Below are positions 51,382-60,815 of a stretch of DNA of 64,000 bases, one piece after another (positions within the stretch are counted from its first letter, which is position 1; each line of letters starts with the position of its first letter). The notes beneath the pieces are model-generated. The model was not told the DNA's origin. It searched no databases and saw nothing but the letters and a program-made list of their open reading frames with translations. Source of the stretch: an uncultured Parabacteroides sp. (GTDB lineage Bacteria; Bacteroidota; Bacteroidia; Bacteroidales; Tannerellaceae); NCBI GenBank assembly GCA_944325345.1, contig CALUZV010000017.1, positions 1 to 64,000 of the forward strand. The letters run 5' to 3'. A program made the translations under genes and the position numbers.

Positions 51382-52074
51382 ATGTACAAACAAGGATTTT
51401 ACAAAGAAACGGACAGAATGATCGACCTTATCGCCGATAATTACCCGATGCTGCTGGTTACAAACCGTTTCGGCATCAACCTCGGCTTCGGCGACAAAAC
51501 CATCGGCGAAGTCTGCCGGATGAACGGCGTCGATGCCTTCACGTTCATTACCTTAGTCAATTTCCTCTCCGAAGAGACGTCGGTACTGTCCGAGGTGGTT
51601 TGCTCCAAGCTCTCGATCGAGACTTTGGTCATGTACCTGCATAATGCCCACGATTATTTCCTGAATTTCAGGCTTCCCCATATCCGTCGCAAGCTGATAG
51701 ACGCGATAAGCGATTGTCCCGAGGACGTCGCCTTCGTGATTCGCCGGTATTTCGACGAGTACGCGGCGGAAGTTGACAAGCACATGAATTACGAAGAAAG
51801 AACGGTCTTCACCTACGTCCAATCGCTGCTCAACGGAAAGAAAGACCCTAAGTACAATATCTCTATTTTCCGAAAGCATCACGACCAGATTGAAATGAAG
51901 ATTACGGAGTTGAAAAACATCCTTATCCGCTTCTACCCCGGCAAGAGTTCGCACTTGCTGAATAGCGTCCTGTTCGATATCTTCACGACAGAGGAAGATT
52001 TGGCCTCGCACACGCGTGTCGAGGATTTCCTTTTCATCCCAACGGTTCTCGCCTTCGAGAAAACTTTAGCCTAA
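51382..52074 (+). CDS. Hemerythrin-domain protein
   Basis: 230 residues. The C-terminal four-helix region carries histidines and acids in hemerythrin order: YAAEVDKHMNYEERTVFTYV near 127-146, SIFRKHHDQIEMKI near 162, HLLNSVLFDIFTTEEDLASH near 193. These would bind a di-iron centre. The N-terminal ~75 residues (DLIADNYPMLLVTNRFGI) resemble the YtfE/ScdA (RIC) type, which handles nitrosative or oxidative damage to iron-sulfur proteins. Eleven bases before a LuxR-type regulator, so both likely form one unit. Confidence 0.86.
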   Translation: MYKQGFYKETDRMIDLIADNYPMLLVTNRFGINLGFGDKTIGEVCRMNGVDAFTFITLVNFLSEETSVLSEVVCSKLSIETLVMYLHNAHDYFLNFRLPHIRRKLIDAISDCPEDVAFVIRRYFDEYAAEVDKHMNYEERTVFTYVQSLLNGKKDPKYNISIFRKHHDQIEMKITELKNILIRFYPGKSSHLLNSVLFDIFTTEEDLASHTRVEDFLFIPTVLAFEKTLA

Positions 52075-52084
52075 ACGTATTATC

Positions 52085-52708
52085 ATGGTTGCTTATTTGA
52101 AAATCGCCATTGCAGAGACGTCGATAATGCTGCGCTGCGGTCTGGAAAATATGCTGAAGCATCTTCCGGGTTTGCACATCCAAATAATTGACATCGGACA
52201 TAATGACATTCTCCTCGAGGCGCTGAAATTGCATAAGCCGGACATATTGATTATTAACCCGCTCATGCCCGGCTTCGCCAACACGTCGGTAGGCCAGCTG
52301 CGCGACGAGACCGGTCTGCTACAGCTGAAATGCATCGCGCTCCTCGCCGCCATCGTCCCCGACGAGCTTGTCAAACAATTTGACGACTATATTTCTCTTT
52401 ATCACGATTTCGACGAAATCAAACAGAAGCTCGAGGCCCTCCTCCACGCTCCGGACGAAGAAGAACCGGACGAGGACGAAACCCAGAACCTCAGCTCGCG
52501 GGAAAAAGAGATTGTCATCTGCGTCGTCAAGGGCATGACGAACCGCGAGATAGCTGACCGCCTCTGCATCTCCGCGCATACGGTCATTACGCACCGCCGC
52601 AACATCGCCCGAAAGTTGCAAATCCATACGGCCAGTGGTCTCACCATCTACGCCATCGTTAATAAGCTGGTCGAACTGAGCGAAATTTCGGTGAAAAGCG
52701 AAGAATAA
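52085..52708 (+). CDS. LuxR/NarL-type regulator with degenerate receiver
   Basis: 207 residues. The N-terminal receiver-like domain lacks the phosphorylation site: the usual Asp in LLDxxMPG is Asn (ILIINPLMPG near 59) and the early acidic pair reads IAIAE. The C-terminal HTH is complete: LSSREKEIVICVVKGMTNRE, AHTVITHRRNIARKL near 166. An acidic linker (PDEEEPDEDE) joins the two. It is probably a response-regulator derivative that acts without phosphorylation, perhaps responding to a signal from the adjacent hemerythrin protein. Confidence 0.88.
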   Translation: MVAYLKIAIAETSIMLRCGLENMLKHLPGLHIQIIDIGHNDILLEALKLHKPDILIINPLMPGFANTSVGQLRDETGLLQLKCIALLAAIVPDELVKQFDDYISLYHDFDEIKQKLEALLHAPDEEEPDEDETQNLSSREKEIVICVVKGMTNREIADRLCISAHTVITHRRNIARKLQIHTASGLTIYAIVNKLVELSEISVKSEE

Positions 52709-52742
52709 TCTGTTCCCATTCCATATTTTATTTATTTTTACT

Positions 52743-52783
52743 AAAACGCTCTCGGAAAATTCGGATCCGAGGGCGTTTTTTTT
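52743..52783 (+). terminator. Terminator after the LuxR-type gene
   Basis: AAAACGCTCTCGG / CCGAGGGCGTTTT with one mismatch, T run following. Confidence 0.9.
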
Positions 52784-52862
52784 GTCCTTTTTTCGGCCGA
52801 TTGCGTACCTTTTTCGATACCTTCGCGAGGAAAAGTGCAAAAAGTGGGAAAAGTTGCTCGAA

Positions 52863-53003
52863 GGTTTCCTAGAGTTAAAATCCATAGTTGGATTTCTTAA
52901 TAACGGTTTCCTAGAGTTAAATCCGTTAAGATCTCGAGCCGCGAAGGTTTCCTAGCGTTAAATCCCACCTTGAAAAAGTCCGTCAACCTTTCTTAGAGTT
53001 AAA
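52863..53003. repeat. ~42-bp tandem array (array 5)
   Basis: GGTTTCCTAGAGTTAAA recurs at 52863, 52905, 52946 and, diverged, 52987 (spacing 42, 41, 41). Spacers differ in sequence; the first contains AAATCC-atagtt-GGATTT. Lies between convergent transcription units. Confidence 0.85.
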
Positions 53004-53349
53004 ATACATACTTGTTCCAGCACGCTCACCGTGGTAACGGAGAAAAACCAACTTTATCCTACCCTGTCGCGGCGGTAAAACCCCATTTTCACCCCAGAAT
53101 TATACCCTTTCGGGCGTAACAAGGAAAGTGCTTGCCCGTCCGACTCCAAAATCGACGTAACGGAGCGGGTACGGAAAAGGACAAAAACTTCTCTTCCGTA
53201 TCGGACAAGAGAAGAAAAAAGCCATCTTCCTCCGCTCAAAATCGGCCGACAGCGGCAAAAATCCAAATGTAAATTTATGTTTTCAGAAAAGTAAATATAA
53301 TCGAATTACTGTATTTTTATCTTAATACAGAAGAGAAAGGCAAAACAAA
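53004..53349. other. Gene-free stretch, nothing recognised
   Basis: No convincing ORF, RNA or repeat. A 70-codon minus-strand frame here has no support. Confidence 0.5.
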
Positions 53350-53415
53350 GGCCGCCGACGGCGCGACGTCCGCCATCCCTCGCGGGGCAGCTCCGTCGCA
53401 GCGCCATCGGCGGCC
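53350..53415 (-). terminator. GC-rich hairpin downstream of the efflux operon
   Basis: Long stem GGCCGCCGACGGCGC (53350-53364) / GCGCCATCGGCGGCC (53401-53415) with one mismatch and a 36-base loop. Located just past the last permease gene. Confidence 0.65.
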
Positions 53416-53454
53416 ACGTTCCTTATTCTAATAACGATGTGTGGTTTCCAAAAA

Positions 53455-54726
53455 TCAGCCTTCCTCGTGTAGGGCATCGGCCGGACGTAGCGTCGCCGCT
53501 TGCCATGCGGGATAGGCTATCCCGAGGAGGATAGTCAGGGCAAGCACCAGCCACGATATCAAAACGTCGGTAAGGAAGCGCGTGAGGCTCTGGGGCATGA
53601 CCTCCGTCGAGACAATATCCCCATAGAGCAGGTTGGCGCAGACCAATATTGCCGGGACAGCCGCCAGCGTCAGCAGGATAAGTCCTTCAAGGAAGCAAAA
53701 TCGGAAAATCCCGCCGCGCGAGGAGCCAAGCGCCATTCGCAGCCCGAGTTCGGAGCGACGCCGACTTATCCGAAACCAGAAGGTGCCGATGATAGCCAGG
53801 AAAATGTTTGCCAAGAGGAAACCGCCGACGGTGCTGATCAGGCGGGCTGTGTTCGCTGCGTTATGGTTGCGGAGGAAGTCGCGGCGGATATCGTCATAGG
53901 GGACGATGCTGGAAATCTGGAAATTCCCGGCCTGTAACTCGGCTTTCGTCCGCTGGAAGAAGCGGTTGGCAAATCCGGAGAGGTTTACGTTGGGGCGGAT
54001 GCGGAAGGCAATCTGCAAACCGCCCAAATCGGACTCGGTGAAGCCTTGGGATATGGATGTATTGAGGTCTAAATAATCGAAGTAGCCCCAAGGATAGCGC
54101 GTATTGTACTTATCATTCCGGATCGACTCGGAGACGGCGATGATATTGCTCTTGAGGGTATCGGCACCATAGTAGAGAGCTTCGCCGACGACATTCTGGC
54201 GTCCGTAGATGGCCTCTGCCAGGTTTTCACCGATTATCCAACCGTCTTGCGTCAGTTTCTGCTCCAGATTTTCGGTATCGCCCGTGTTCGCGTCCGTGAT
54301 ATGGAAGACACGGAAATATCCGGGAGAAACTCGATAGCCACGGCATTGAAACCACTCTGTCGTATCGCGTTGGAAGCCGCTCGTATAACTCGAATTTGTA
54401 TATGGCATCGATAGATAGGCATACGCAACTGCTTCTACCTCCGGCTGGGCCGACAGGCGGTCGATGATATGCTGGAAATTGCGCAACGGCTCCGGACTGC
54501 CCTCGTCATATTTTATAAACGACTCGGCATCCGGCGAGGTAATTGAGAGCTGTGCTGAATAGACGCGATCGGTCTCGAAGCCGACCGGTTCGTGCGTCAA
54601 TACGGCCTGACAGATAAAGTAGTCGGCCATGAGCCAAACCACGACAAAGGTAACAAACAATTCTGTAAGGATCCAAAGGTTGGATCGGAATTGAGAACGA
54701 ATTATTTTGAAAATATGACGTATCAT
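53455..54726 (-). CDS. FtsX/MacB-type permease 4
   Basis: 423 residues. One N-terminal membrane helix (WILTELFVTFVVVWLMADYF), a large periplasmic domain (about 45-280; MacB_PCD-like) and three C-terminal helices in the FtsX domain (LANIFLAIIGTFWFRISRRR near 303, then SELGLRMALGSSRGGI). It is paralogous to the permease at 56816. It is the last gene of the six-gene efflux unit, 12 bases after the interrupted permease. Probably pairs with it as a heterodimer driven by the ATPase at 56101. Confidence 0.9.
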   Translation of the reverse strand: MIRHIFKIIRSQFRSNLWILTELFVTFVVVWLMADYFICQAVLTHEPVGFETDRVYSAQLSITSPDAESFIKYDEGSPEPLRNFQHIIDRLSAQPEVEAVAYAYLSMPYTNSSYTSGFQRDTTEWFQCRGYRVSPGYFRVFHITDANTGDTENLEQKLTQDGWIIGENLAEAIYGRQNVVGEALYYGADTLKSNIIAVSESIRNDKYNTRYPWGYFDYLDLNTSISQGFTESDLGGLQIAFRIRPNVNLSGFANRFFQRTKAELQAGNFQISSIVPYDDIRRDFLRNHNAANTARLISTVGGFLLANIFLAIIGTFWFRISRRRSELGLRMALGSSRGGIFRFCFLEGLILLTLAAVPAILVCANLLYGDIVSTEVMPQSLTRFLTDVLISWLVLALTILLGIAYPAWQAATLRPADALHEEG

Positions 54727-54738
54727 AAGCGATTCTAT

Positions 54739-56039
54739 TTATTTTTCAGACTTGTTCAACGACCAAATGATGTTTTTATGCACGGCGTGCCATACGGGAA
54801 TAATTGCCGAGAGCAAATTAAGCAGCAGGCAGGCTAGGAAAGCGATGAGGAAGATTTTCCAGTCGAGTAGCGCGGCGGGCGAGAGCCAAACATCAATTCC
54901 CACCACAAAAATGATGCTGTCTCCGACCAACAAGATGTTACGGAGCAGATACACCCAAAGGTACGATAGCAATAAGCCGATAACGCCGCTCGGGAGCATC
55001 AGGACAAGATTTTCGATAAAAATCTGCCAGAAAACCGTGGTACGCGGGGCTCCAAACGCCAGTCGGACACCGATTTCTTCCTTACGCTGCTGCATTTCGG
55101 AGCTATTAAGCCCGGAGATGTTCAGGGCAGGAATTAGGAAGAAGAGGAAGAGGACGGTCCAGAGGTAGATATAGGTGTTTTCCTCGTCCATGTCTAGGAG
55201 TTTGAACTGGCTGAGATGGATACCGTTGCGAAGCTCGACGTGCCCGTCGCGCAAGGTGCGATTATAGCTTTGCACATAGCGTTCGACCTCGGACTGGAGC
55301 GTTGCGAAGTCATCCGTCGAGTTGAGGAGGAAGAGAAGATTCAATTCGCCGGTAGCAGCCAAGTCTTCGCGTTGGTCATTGTCCATAATTAAGCTCAGAC
55401 TTGTATAGGGGACCCAGACATCCCCGAAAGCATCCAGAGAAATCGGGGATACATCCGCAACGACTCCGCAAATCACGTAAGGGACACCACTCAGGAAGAC
55501 GTTTTCTCCGACAACATCATTTCGGCTAAAAATCGTACGCGCAATTGTTTCGCTGACGACGATTTGGCGGCGGGCGTTATAGACATCGGCTTCGCTGAAA
55601 GGCTTCCCCTCCAGAAAACGGAAACGGAAAACTTCCCAGAAGCCGGAATTGCAAGCCTTCAGGTTCACTTTGGGTACGTTTTCATGCGCTTGGGCACGGA
55701 GGTAGAAGTTGCCCGTACCGAGATTGAAGTATGGGCTGGTGTAGATGGCCACAGCTTCTGGAGTTTTGAGATTTTGGGAAAGTTCCGTGGCCAGGCGGGG
55801 CCCGCACATGGAATTTAGGGTGCCTCTCTCATTATATATATATATGAAACGCTCTCCAAGTAAACCGAGCGGCTGCGGTTCACCGCCGGCGCGATGTCGG
55901 CAGTCTGGATATGGTAGGTAACCGCCAATAGCATGATCATGGAGATAGCCAAACCGCTCCCGACGATATAAATAACCGAGAAGAAGCGATTTTGTTGCAT
56001 CAACTGCCAGGATTGCTTAAAATATAACTTGATGTTCAT
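54739..56039 (-). pseudogene. FtsX/MacB-type permease 3, frameshifted in a TA repeat (possible on/off gene)
   Basis: The reading frame from the ATG at 56039 stops after 74 codons at 55815; the rest (to 54739) is open in the other frame. Removing one TA from the tract at 55833-55845 joins both parts into 432 residues through SYIYNERGTLNSMCGPRL, close to the 427-residue paralogue at 58110. The N part has the usual first membrane helix (FFSVIYIVGSGLAISMIMLL); the C part has the periplasmic domain and three helices. This may be a natural phase-variable state, a genuine mutation or a sequence error. All other genes of the operon are intact. Confidence 0.85.
55833..55845. repeat. (TA)6 dinucleotide tract at the frameshift
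   Basis: Thirteen bases of alternating T and A within the permease coding sequence. Loss of one unit restores the frame, as slipped-strand mispairing could do. Confidence 0.9.
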
Positions 56040-56100
56040 GGCAAATAATTCTGATTTTTCGGTAATGAATATATTTCTTCATTCACTATTCTCAATTTCA

Positions 56101-56769
56101 TCAAGACACTTGGCGGCCGTCGAAGAACTGGACTGTTCGCGAGGTTTCTTTTGCCTGCTGCTCGTTGTGCGTAACCATGACGATCGTACGGCCATCCTCG
56201 CGGTTGAGCTTGTGGAGAATCTCCATTACCTCGGCGCCCATCTTCGAGTCTAGGTTTCCCGTCGGCTCGTCGGCCAGGATAATGTCCGGATTTCCGATGA
56301 TAGCCCGGGCGATAGCGACGCGCTGGCACTGACCACCCGATAATTGCGTCGGGAAGTGGCGCATACGGTGCGACAAGCCCACTTTCTCGATAACGGAGAG
56401 CGCCAGCTCGCGGCGTTGCTTGGCAGAGACGTGCGGGCGGTACAGGAGGGGCAGCTCGACATTATCGATGATATTCAAGGAATTTATCAGGTGGAACGAT
56501 TGGAAAACGAAGCCTAACTTCTGGTTTCGGAAGGCGGCGAGCTGCGTATCCGACATATTGGCGGTGTTGACGCCGTCGATTTCCACTGTCCCGCGCGTAG
56601 GGAGGTCGAGGAGGCCGATGATATTGAGCAAAGTCGATTTTCCACAGCCGGAGGGGCCCATGATGCTGAGGAATTCGCCCTTTTCGACGGTGAGATTTAC
56701 ATTTTCGAGAGCGACAGTCTCGATTTCGTCAGTACGATAGATCTTTTCGATTTGATTTAATGTAATCAT
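56101..56769 (-). CDS. ABC ATP-binding protein, MacB/LolD type
   Basis: 222 residues with Walker [10 protein letters not shown] near 39, Q-loop [12 protein letters not shown], signature [14 protein letters not shown] near 142, Walker [13 protein letters not shown] near 162 and switch His in MVTHNEQQ. The type matches the ATPase of MacB/LolCDE-like machines, which push substrates outward by mechanotransmission rather than through a membrane pore. Sits between the two permease pairs and probably serves both. The signature has Cys in place of the common Gln. Confidence 0.93.
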   Translation of the reverse strand: MITLNQIEKIYRTDEIETVALENVNLTVEKGEFLSIMGPSGCGKSTLLNIIGLLDLPTRGTVEIDGVNTANMSDTQLAAFRNQKLGFVFQSFHLINSLNIIDNVELPLLYRPHVSAKQRRELALSVIEKVGLSHRMRHFPTQLSGGQCQRVAIARAIIGNPDIILADEPTGNLDSKMGAEVMEILHKLNREDGRTIVMVTHNEQQAKETSRTVQFFDGRQVS

Positions 56770-56815
56770 AATGGTATGAAGTTTTAATTGTTATAATTCG
56801 AGGAAAATAAAAAAG

Positions 56816-58087
56816 TTATTCGTAATGGAGCGTTTCGGCAGGATTCATTCGGGCAATTTTCCGCGCCGGAAAACTGATGCCTACTAAAATCATCGCGCTT
56901 AGCAAGACGTACGAGCCTATCACGGGGAAGACGAAGCGCCACCAGGTATAATCAAGCCTGTATGTATCCGGCAAGTCAGCGAGCAGCATGTTTCCGATAA
57001 AGATAAGCGTTAGCGGGAGAGTGAGCGCCAGCAGGACAAGTCCTTCGAGGTAAAGTTGGAGCTGTAGCGACTGTTTCGAAGCCCCTAACGCCGCCCGCAG
57101 GCCGATTTCGGCGCGACGCGACTGCGTTCGGAGCCAGAAAGTGCCGATGATGCCGAAGAAAATGTTCACCAACATGAAAACGACCAGGGCCGTCTTCTTT
57201 TTCTGATTGTCCATCCGCCCTTTCAGCATATCTGTCTTGTATTTATTTAAAGGCGTATAAGAGGATACATAAATATTGTCGGAGGAAAGACGGGCACTGT
57301 TTTTTTGCAGAAAATCCGCCATCGCCGAAGGCTGGAAATTCGGACGCATCCGGACTAAGAAGTCGAACGCCGTTGGCAAGAACGAATTATTCTCGCACAG
57401 GTCGAGGAATTCTTTGTCGTTGCGCCAGAGGACGTAGTACACGGGTTCGGCACGTTCGAAATCTGTTCTTCGGCGAGGTTTCGTAACCGAAATAATCTTT
57501 CGCGGGATTGACGCGTCGCCTCCGAAGTTACCATACTTCGCTTCCCGGCCGACAGCGGAAACCCCGGGAAAGAGTTTCTCGGCAAGCGTTTGGGAAATGA
57601 TGAACTCACCCGGATTGCGAACGGCCTCTTCATAGACCGGCCGGCCTTCGGGTGTCTGGATATGTAAAACTTGGAAATATTCCGGCATGACATAGAACAC
57701 CTGACATAAATCGGGGGATGTCGTCGTATCATCGGCTGCAAGCAAGCAAGACCAGCTGGTAGTCCACGTATAAGGCACGGCAGACACAGAAATGCTCGCG
57801 GCTTCCACCTCCGGGCACTGGCGGACGTTCTCAACCAGCTGAAGAAAGTCTTCTGCGGTCTTCCGGTAGTTTAAACTGTCTGACGACATCGCTTCGTCGG
57901 CGACGGAGAGATGAAAGGAGTAAACAGACTCGACATCGACCCCCATCGGCTGCCTCTGCGTATAAACATCGACGAGCAGGGAGTCGCTGATGGCCCAAAG
58001 CAGGCAAGAGGCAAGAAGCAACTCGAGGAAAATAAAGATATTTAGTTTCCGTTGATTATAAATGATTTTAAAGATATGACGCAACAT
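56816..58087 (-). CDS. FtsX/MacB-type permease 2
   Basis: 423 residues, paralogue of the protein at 53455. N-terminal helix (FIFLELLLASCLLWAISDSL), periplasmic domain (about 45-290) and FtsX helices with MLVNIFFGIIGTFWLRTQSR near 305 and AEIGLRAALGASKQSL. Ends 47 bases before the ATPase gene. Likely heterodimer partner of the permease at 58110. Confidence 0.9.
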   Translation of the reverse strand: MLRHIFKIIYNQRKLNIFIFLELLLASCLLWAISDSLLVDVYTQRQPMGVDVESVYSFHLSVADEAMSSDSLNYRKTAEDFLQLVENVRQCPEVEAASISVSAVPYTWTTSWSCLLAADDTTTSPDLCQVFYVMPEYFQVLHIQTPEGRPVYEEAVRNPGEFIISQTLAEKLFPGVSAVGREAKYGNFGGDASIPRKIISVTKPRRRTDFERAEPVYYVLWRNDKEFLDLCENNSFLPTAFDFLVRMRPNFQPSAMADFLQKNSARLSSDNIYVSSYTPLNKYKTDMLKGRMDNQKKKTALVVFMLVNIFFGIIGTFWLRTQSRRAEIGLRAALGASKQSLQLQLYLEGLVLLALTLPLTLIFIGNMLLADLPDTYRLDYTWWRFVFPVIGSYVLLSAMILVGISFPARKIARMNPAETLHYE

Positions 58088-58109
58088 AATTAAACTGGAT
58101 TTTAAGATT

Positions 58110-59393
58110 TCACTTATTGGTTTCTTCGTGATTCTTTAGGGCTTCGACGATCTCCTTCCGAGAAATCCGCCATGCAGGTATTCCCGCCGAGAGCAAGTTT
58201 AAAATCAAGCTGAAAAGCAAGGCCACGATAAAAGCAGACGGGCGGACGAGCATAGAGAGGCTTAACGACGTGTTCGAGCTTTCCAGCAAAAAATCCTTGC
58301 AAATCGGCAGGGCGACCAGCGACAAAACCAGCCCGACGAAGCCGCCCAGCAGCGTGGTAACTCCGTTTTCGCAAAGAACTTGTCCGATTATATCCCGATT
58401 CGTTGCGCCGAAAGCTTTTCGGACGCCGATCTCGGCTTGCCGCTTCTGAATGGACGATTGCGTAACGCCTAACAGATTTAATGCAGGCATTATGATGAGG
58501 AAGAGGAGTAACGCGCCGGTTTCGAGCCAATAATCTTTCCATTCGACATAGCTCTGGCCGGACGAACCCCGTAATTTCTCCCAGCGGGTTACCGGATTGC
58601 GATTAAAGTCCACCTGATAGTCGCGCTTGGTGGTATTGTATTGGTTTACCTTTGCCAAGAACTCTTCACGGATGGATTCGAAGTCGGAAGCATCCTTCGC
58701 GAGGATGACAGCCGATAATAGTCCCCGGATATTCTCATAATCGGCTTCTTGCCGCATGACGGCGGGGATACTGGTGTACGGAACCCACGCCATCGCGTAT
58801 GCCGTCGAAGCCGCCTTCGACACGTCCTTGACAACGCCGCAAATGCGGTAGGCAACCCGGTTGAGCAAAATTTCCTGCCCGACAACGGCTGTCGAACCGA
58901 AAAAACGGCGCGCCAAGGTTTCCGAGAGGACAACTTGCTTCAATCCGGCGTCGAAATCGGCCTCCGAGAACGAATTACCTTCGATGAAGCGGAAAGAGAA
59001 TACCTTCCAGAAGTTACTATCGACCTCTTTGACGGGATAGGCATCGAACATCATCCGCGCGGGCAAGGAAAAGGCGAAATCCTCGCTGCAATAGAGCGAC
59101 ACGGTTTCCGGCGTCTCCAAGGAGTAGAAACAAGCCTTGGCAGTCTCTACCGACATATTTCCATTGCTCTCGCGCTGGTGGTTATTGCCTACGACGTGGG
59201 TGCCACCGCCGTCGAGGTAGAGCATACGGTCCCTTTTGTCCTCCGGATAAAAATTCACCAACTGGATTTGCATCACCAAGACGACAATCATAACCATCAT
59301 GATGGAGATAGCTGTTCCCAAAACGGAGATGCAGCTAACCAGCCGATTCTCCTGAATAATTTGAATAGCTTGCTTTAAATACTGTTTCAACAT
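58110..59393 (-). CDS. FtsX/MacB-type permease 1
   Basis: 427 residues, paralogue of the interrupted permease at 54739. Begins MLKQYLKQAIQIIQENRLVS with a first membrane helix (VLGTAISIMMVMIVVLVMQI), then a periplasmic domain and a C-terminal FtsX domain (QAEIGVRKAFGATNRDIIGQ near 312). Starts two bases after the adaptor stop, so translation is coupled. Together with the adaptor, ATPase and permease 2 it forms one complete MacAB-like exporter. Confidence 0.9.
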   Translation of the reverse strand: MLKQYLKQAIQIIQENRLVSCISVLGTAISIMMVMIVVLVMQIQLVNFYPEDKRDRMLYLDGGGTHVVGNNHQRESNGNMSVETAKACFYSLETPETVSLYCSEDFAFSLPARMMFDAYPVKEVDSNFWKVFSFRFIEGNSFSEADFDAGLKQVVLSETLARRFFGSTAVVGQEILLNRVAYRICGVVKDVSKAASTAYAMAWVPYTSIPAVMRQEADYENIRGLLSAVILAKDASDFESIREEFLAKVNQYNTTKRDYQVDFNRNPVTRWEKLRGSSGQSYVEWKDYWLETGALLLFLIIMPALNLLGVTQSSIQKRQAEIGVRKAFGATNRDIIGQVLCENGVTTLLGGFVGLVLSLVALPICKDFLLESSNTSLSLSMLVRPSAFIVALLFSLILNLLSAGIPAWRISRKEIVEALKNHEETNK

Positions 59394-59395
59394 CT

Positions 59396-60640
59396 CTATT
59401 TTATTTTCAATTTGTTCTTGCTCTTATATGATTCCATGTCCGAAACGACGACCTCGTCGCCGGGACGGAGTCCACTAACTACTTCCACGAGCTCGAAGTT
59501 ACTCTCTCCGAGGCGAACCCGCTGCTTCCGCAGCTCTTCTCCCTGCTTCACGAACAGTTCATATTCCCCGGGGCCTATGTAATAGCTGCCATTGGCGATG
59601 CGCAGGACGGAATCCTTCACGGCAGTCATCACATAGACGTCTGTCTTCAAACCGGAGCGCAGACGCGGATGATTATCCTCCGCCAACTGTACGGTGAAGG
59701 AGATAACCCCGTTTTTCGAGAGCGGCGTTACATCGCTGACCGTCCCTTGGAGTTTTTCGTTCCCGATTTTGACCGTCGCCCGGCTTCCGGCCGCGACTCG
59801 GTCGCCATACGTGTCGGCAATCTCGCCTTCGACCTTGAAATGGGATAAATCCGAGACGATAGCCACCTGTTCGCCCTTGGCGACACGTGCTCCGATATCG
59901 TTATTCACGTAAGTCAGTATCGCGGTGCGCGGCGCGCGGATTTGTGCGTCTTCCAGCGTCCGCCGGGTCTCCGCCAGTTCTTTCCGGAAGATTTCGAGCT
60001 CTAACTGCTTGACGCGGAAATCGGCCTCCGCCGTAGCCTGTTCGTTGAGGTACTTTTGCTCATCTTCTTCGAGTTTCAGGCGGCTCACGTTGTAATCCAG
60101 TTCGACTTGCAGGACCTTGTCGGCAGTCCCCGCGCCGAGGCTGTCGAGGTAGCGTTCGTTGCGGAGTTCGACGGACTTACGGTTCAGTTCCATGCGTGAT
60201 ACCTTGAGTTGCATCTCCATCTCCGAGAGCTTGCTGCGATTCTGGATGCGCAGCTGCTCCAGTTGCAGTTCCTTCATCTTTTCCTCGTCGAGCTGCTTCT
60301 GGTAATCGGTTTCCGCCGTCTGCAGGTCGAGCCGGAGGATGGGCGTGCCGAGGCTTACCGAATCCCCGCCTTTCTTATACACCTCCAGGATTTTCGAGTC
60401 GATGGGCGAATTGACAATCTCTTCGAAGGCCGGGACCACCTTCCCCGAGGCACTCACGGAGACATCTATCGTCCCCGTATCGACCGTCGAAAAGGTCAGC
60501 TCGTCCGCCCGCACCGCCGACTGCATAAACTTAAATATACCACTCACTACGAGGGCGGCCACTACGACACCGCCTCCCCACTTCATCCAACGTTTCCGTT
60601 GTTCTTTCTGTCGTATTTCTTTCGATATTTCTCTGTCCAT
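59396..60640 (-). CDS. MacA/HlyD-type efflux adaptor
   Basis: 414 residues from the ATG at 60640 (MDREISKEIRQKEQRKRWMK); the extension to 60688 is not favoured. One membrane helix (GGGVVVAALVVSGIFKFM), a lipoyl-like half (VSASGKVVPAFEEIVNSPID), a long coiled coil (about 95-215), a beta-barrel (KVEGEIADTYGDRVAAGSRA) and a membrane-proximal domain ending GDEVVVSDMESYKSKNKLKI. First gene of the operon; it should link the FtsX-type permeases to an outer-membrane channel that is not encoded here. Confidence 0.92.
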   Translation of the reverse strand: MDREISKEIRQKEQRKRWMKWGGGVVVAALVVSGIFKFMQSAVRADELTFSTVDTGTIDVSVSASGKVVPAFEEIVNSPIDSKILEVYKKGGDSVSLGTPILRLDLQTAETDYQKQLDEEKMKELQLEQLRIQNRSKLSEMEMQLKVSRMELNRKSVELRNERYLDSLGAGTADKVLQVELDYNVSRLKLEEDEQKYLNEQATAEADFRVKQLELEIFRKELAETRRTLEDAQIRAPRTAILTYVNNDIGARVAKGEQVAIVSDLSHFKVEGEIADTYGDRVAAGSRATVKIGNEKLQGTVSDVTPLSKNGVISFTVQLAEDNHPRLRSGLKTDVYVMTAVKDSVLRIANGSYYIGPGEYELFVKQGEELRKQRVRLGESNFELVEVVSGLRPGDEVVVSDMESYKSKNKLKIK

Positions 60641-60718
60641 AATCTGAAATTTTCCGGAGAAAACACAAAAGCCGTGCCAAAAACCCAACCGTTTGATACA
60701 TAGCCCCTGCCCGACGCC

Positions 60719-60740
60719 AAGTGTCCGATATCGAACACTT
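60719..60740. promoter_or_regulatory. 22-bp operator-like palindrome between efflux operon and hisS
   Basis: AAGTGT-c-CGATATCG-a-ACACTT is symmetric except for one base pair. A second dyad GTCCG...CGGAC follows at about 60744-60767. Lies in the divergent promoter region, so it may control one or both units. Confidence 0.6.
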
Positions 60741-60776
60741 CACTGTCCGCTTTTTGATAGAACGGACAAAAAAAAC

Positions 60777-60784
60777 TACCTTTG
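60777..60784 (+). promoter_or_regulatory. Bacteroidetes -7 element of hisS
   Basis: TACCTTTG, 32 bases before the ATG. Confidence 0.65.
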
Positions 60785-60815
60785 CGCCCAAATATAACTC
60801 AAAAACATACGCATC

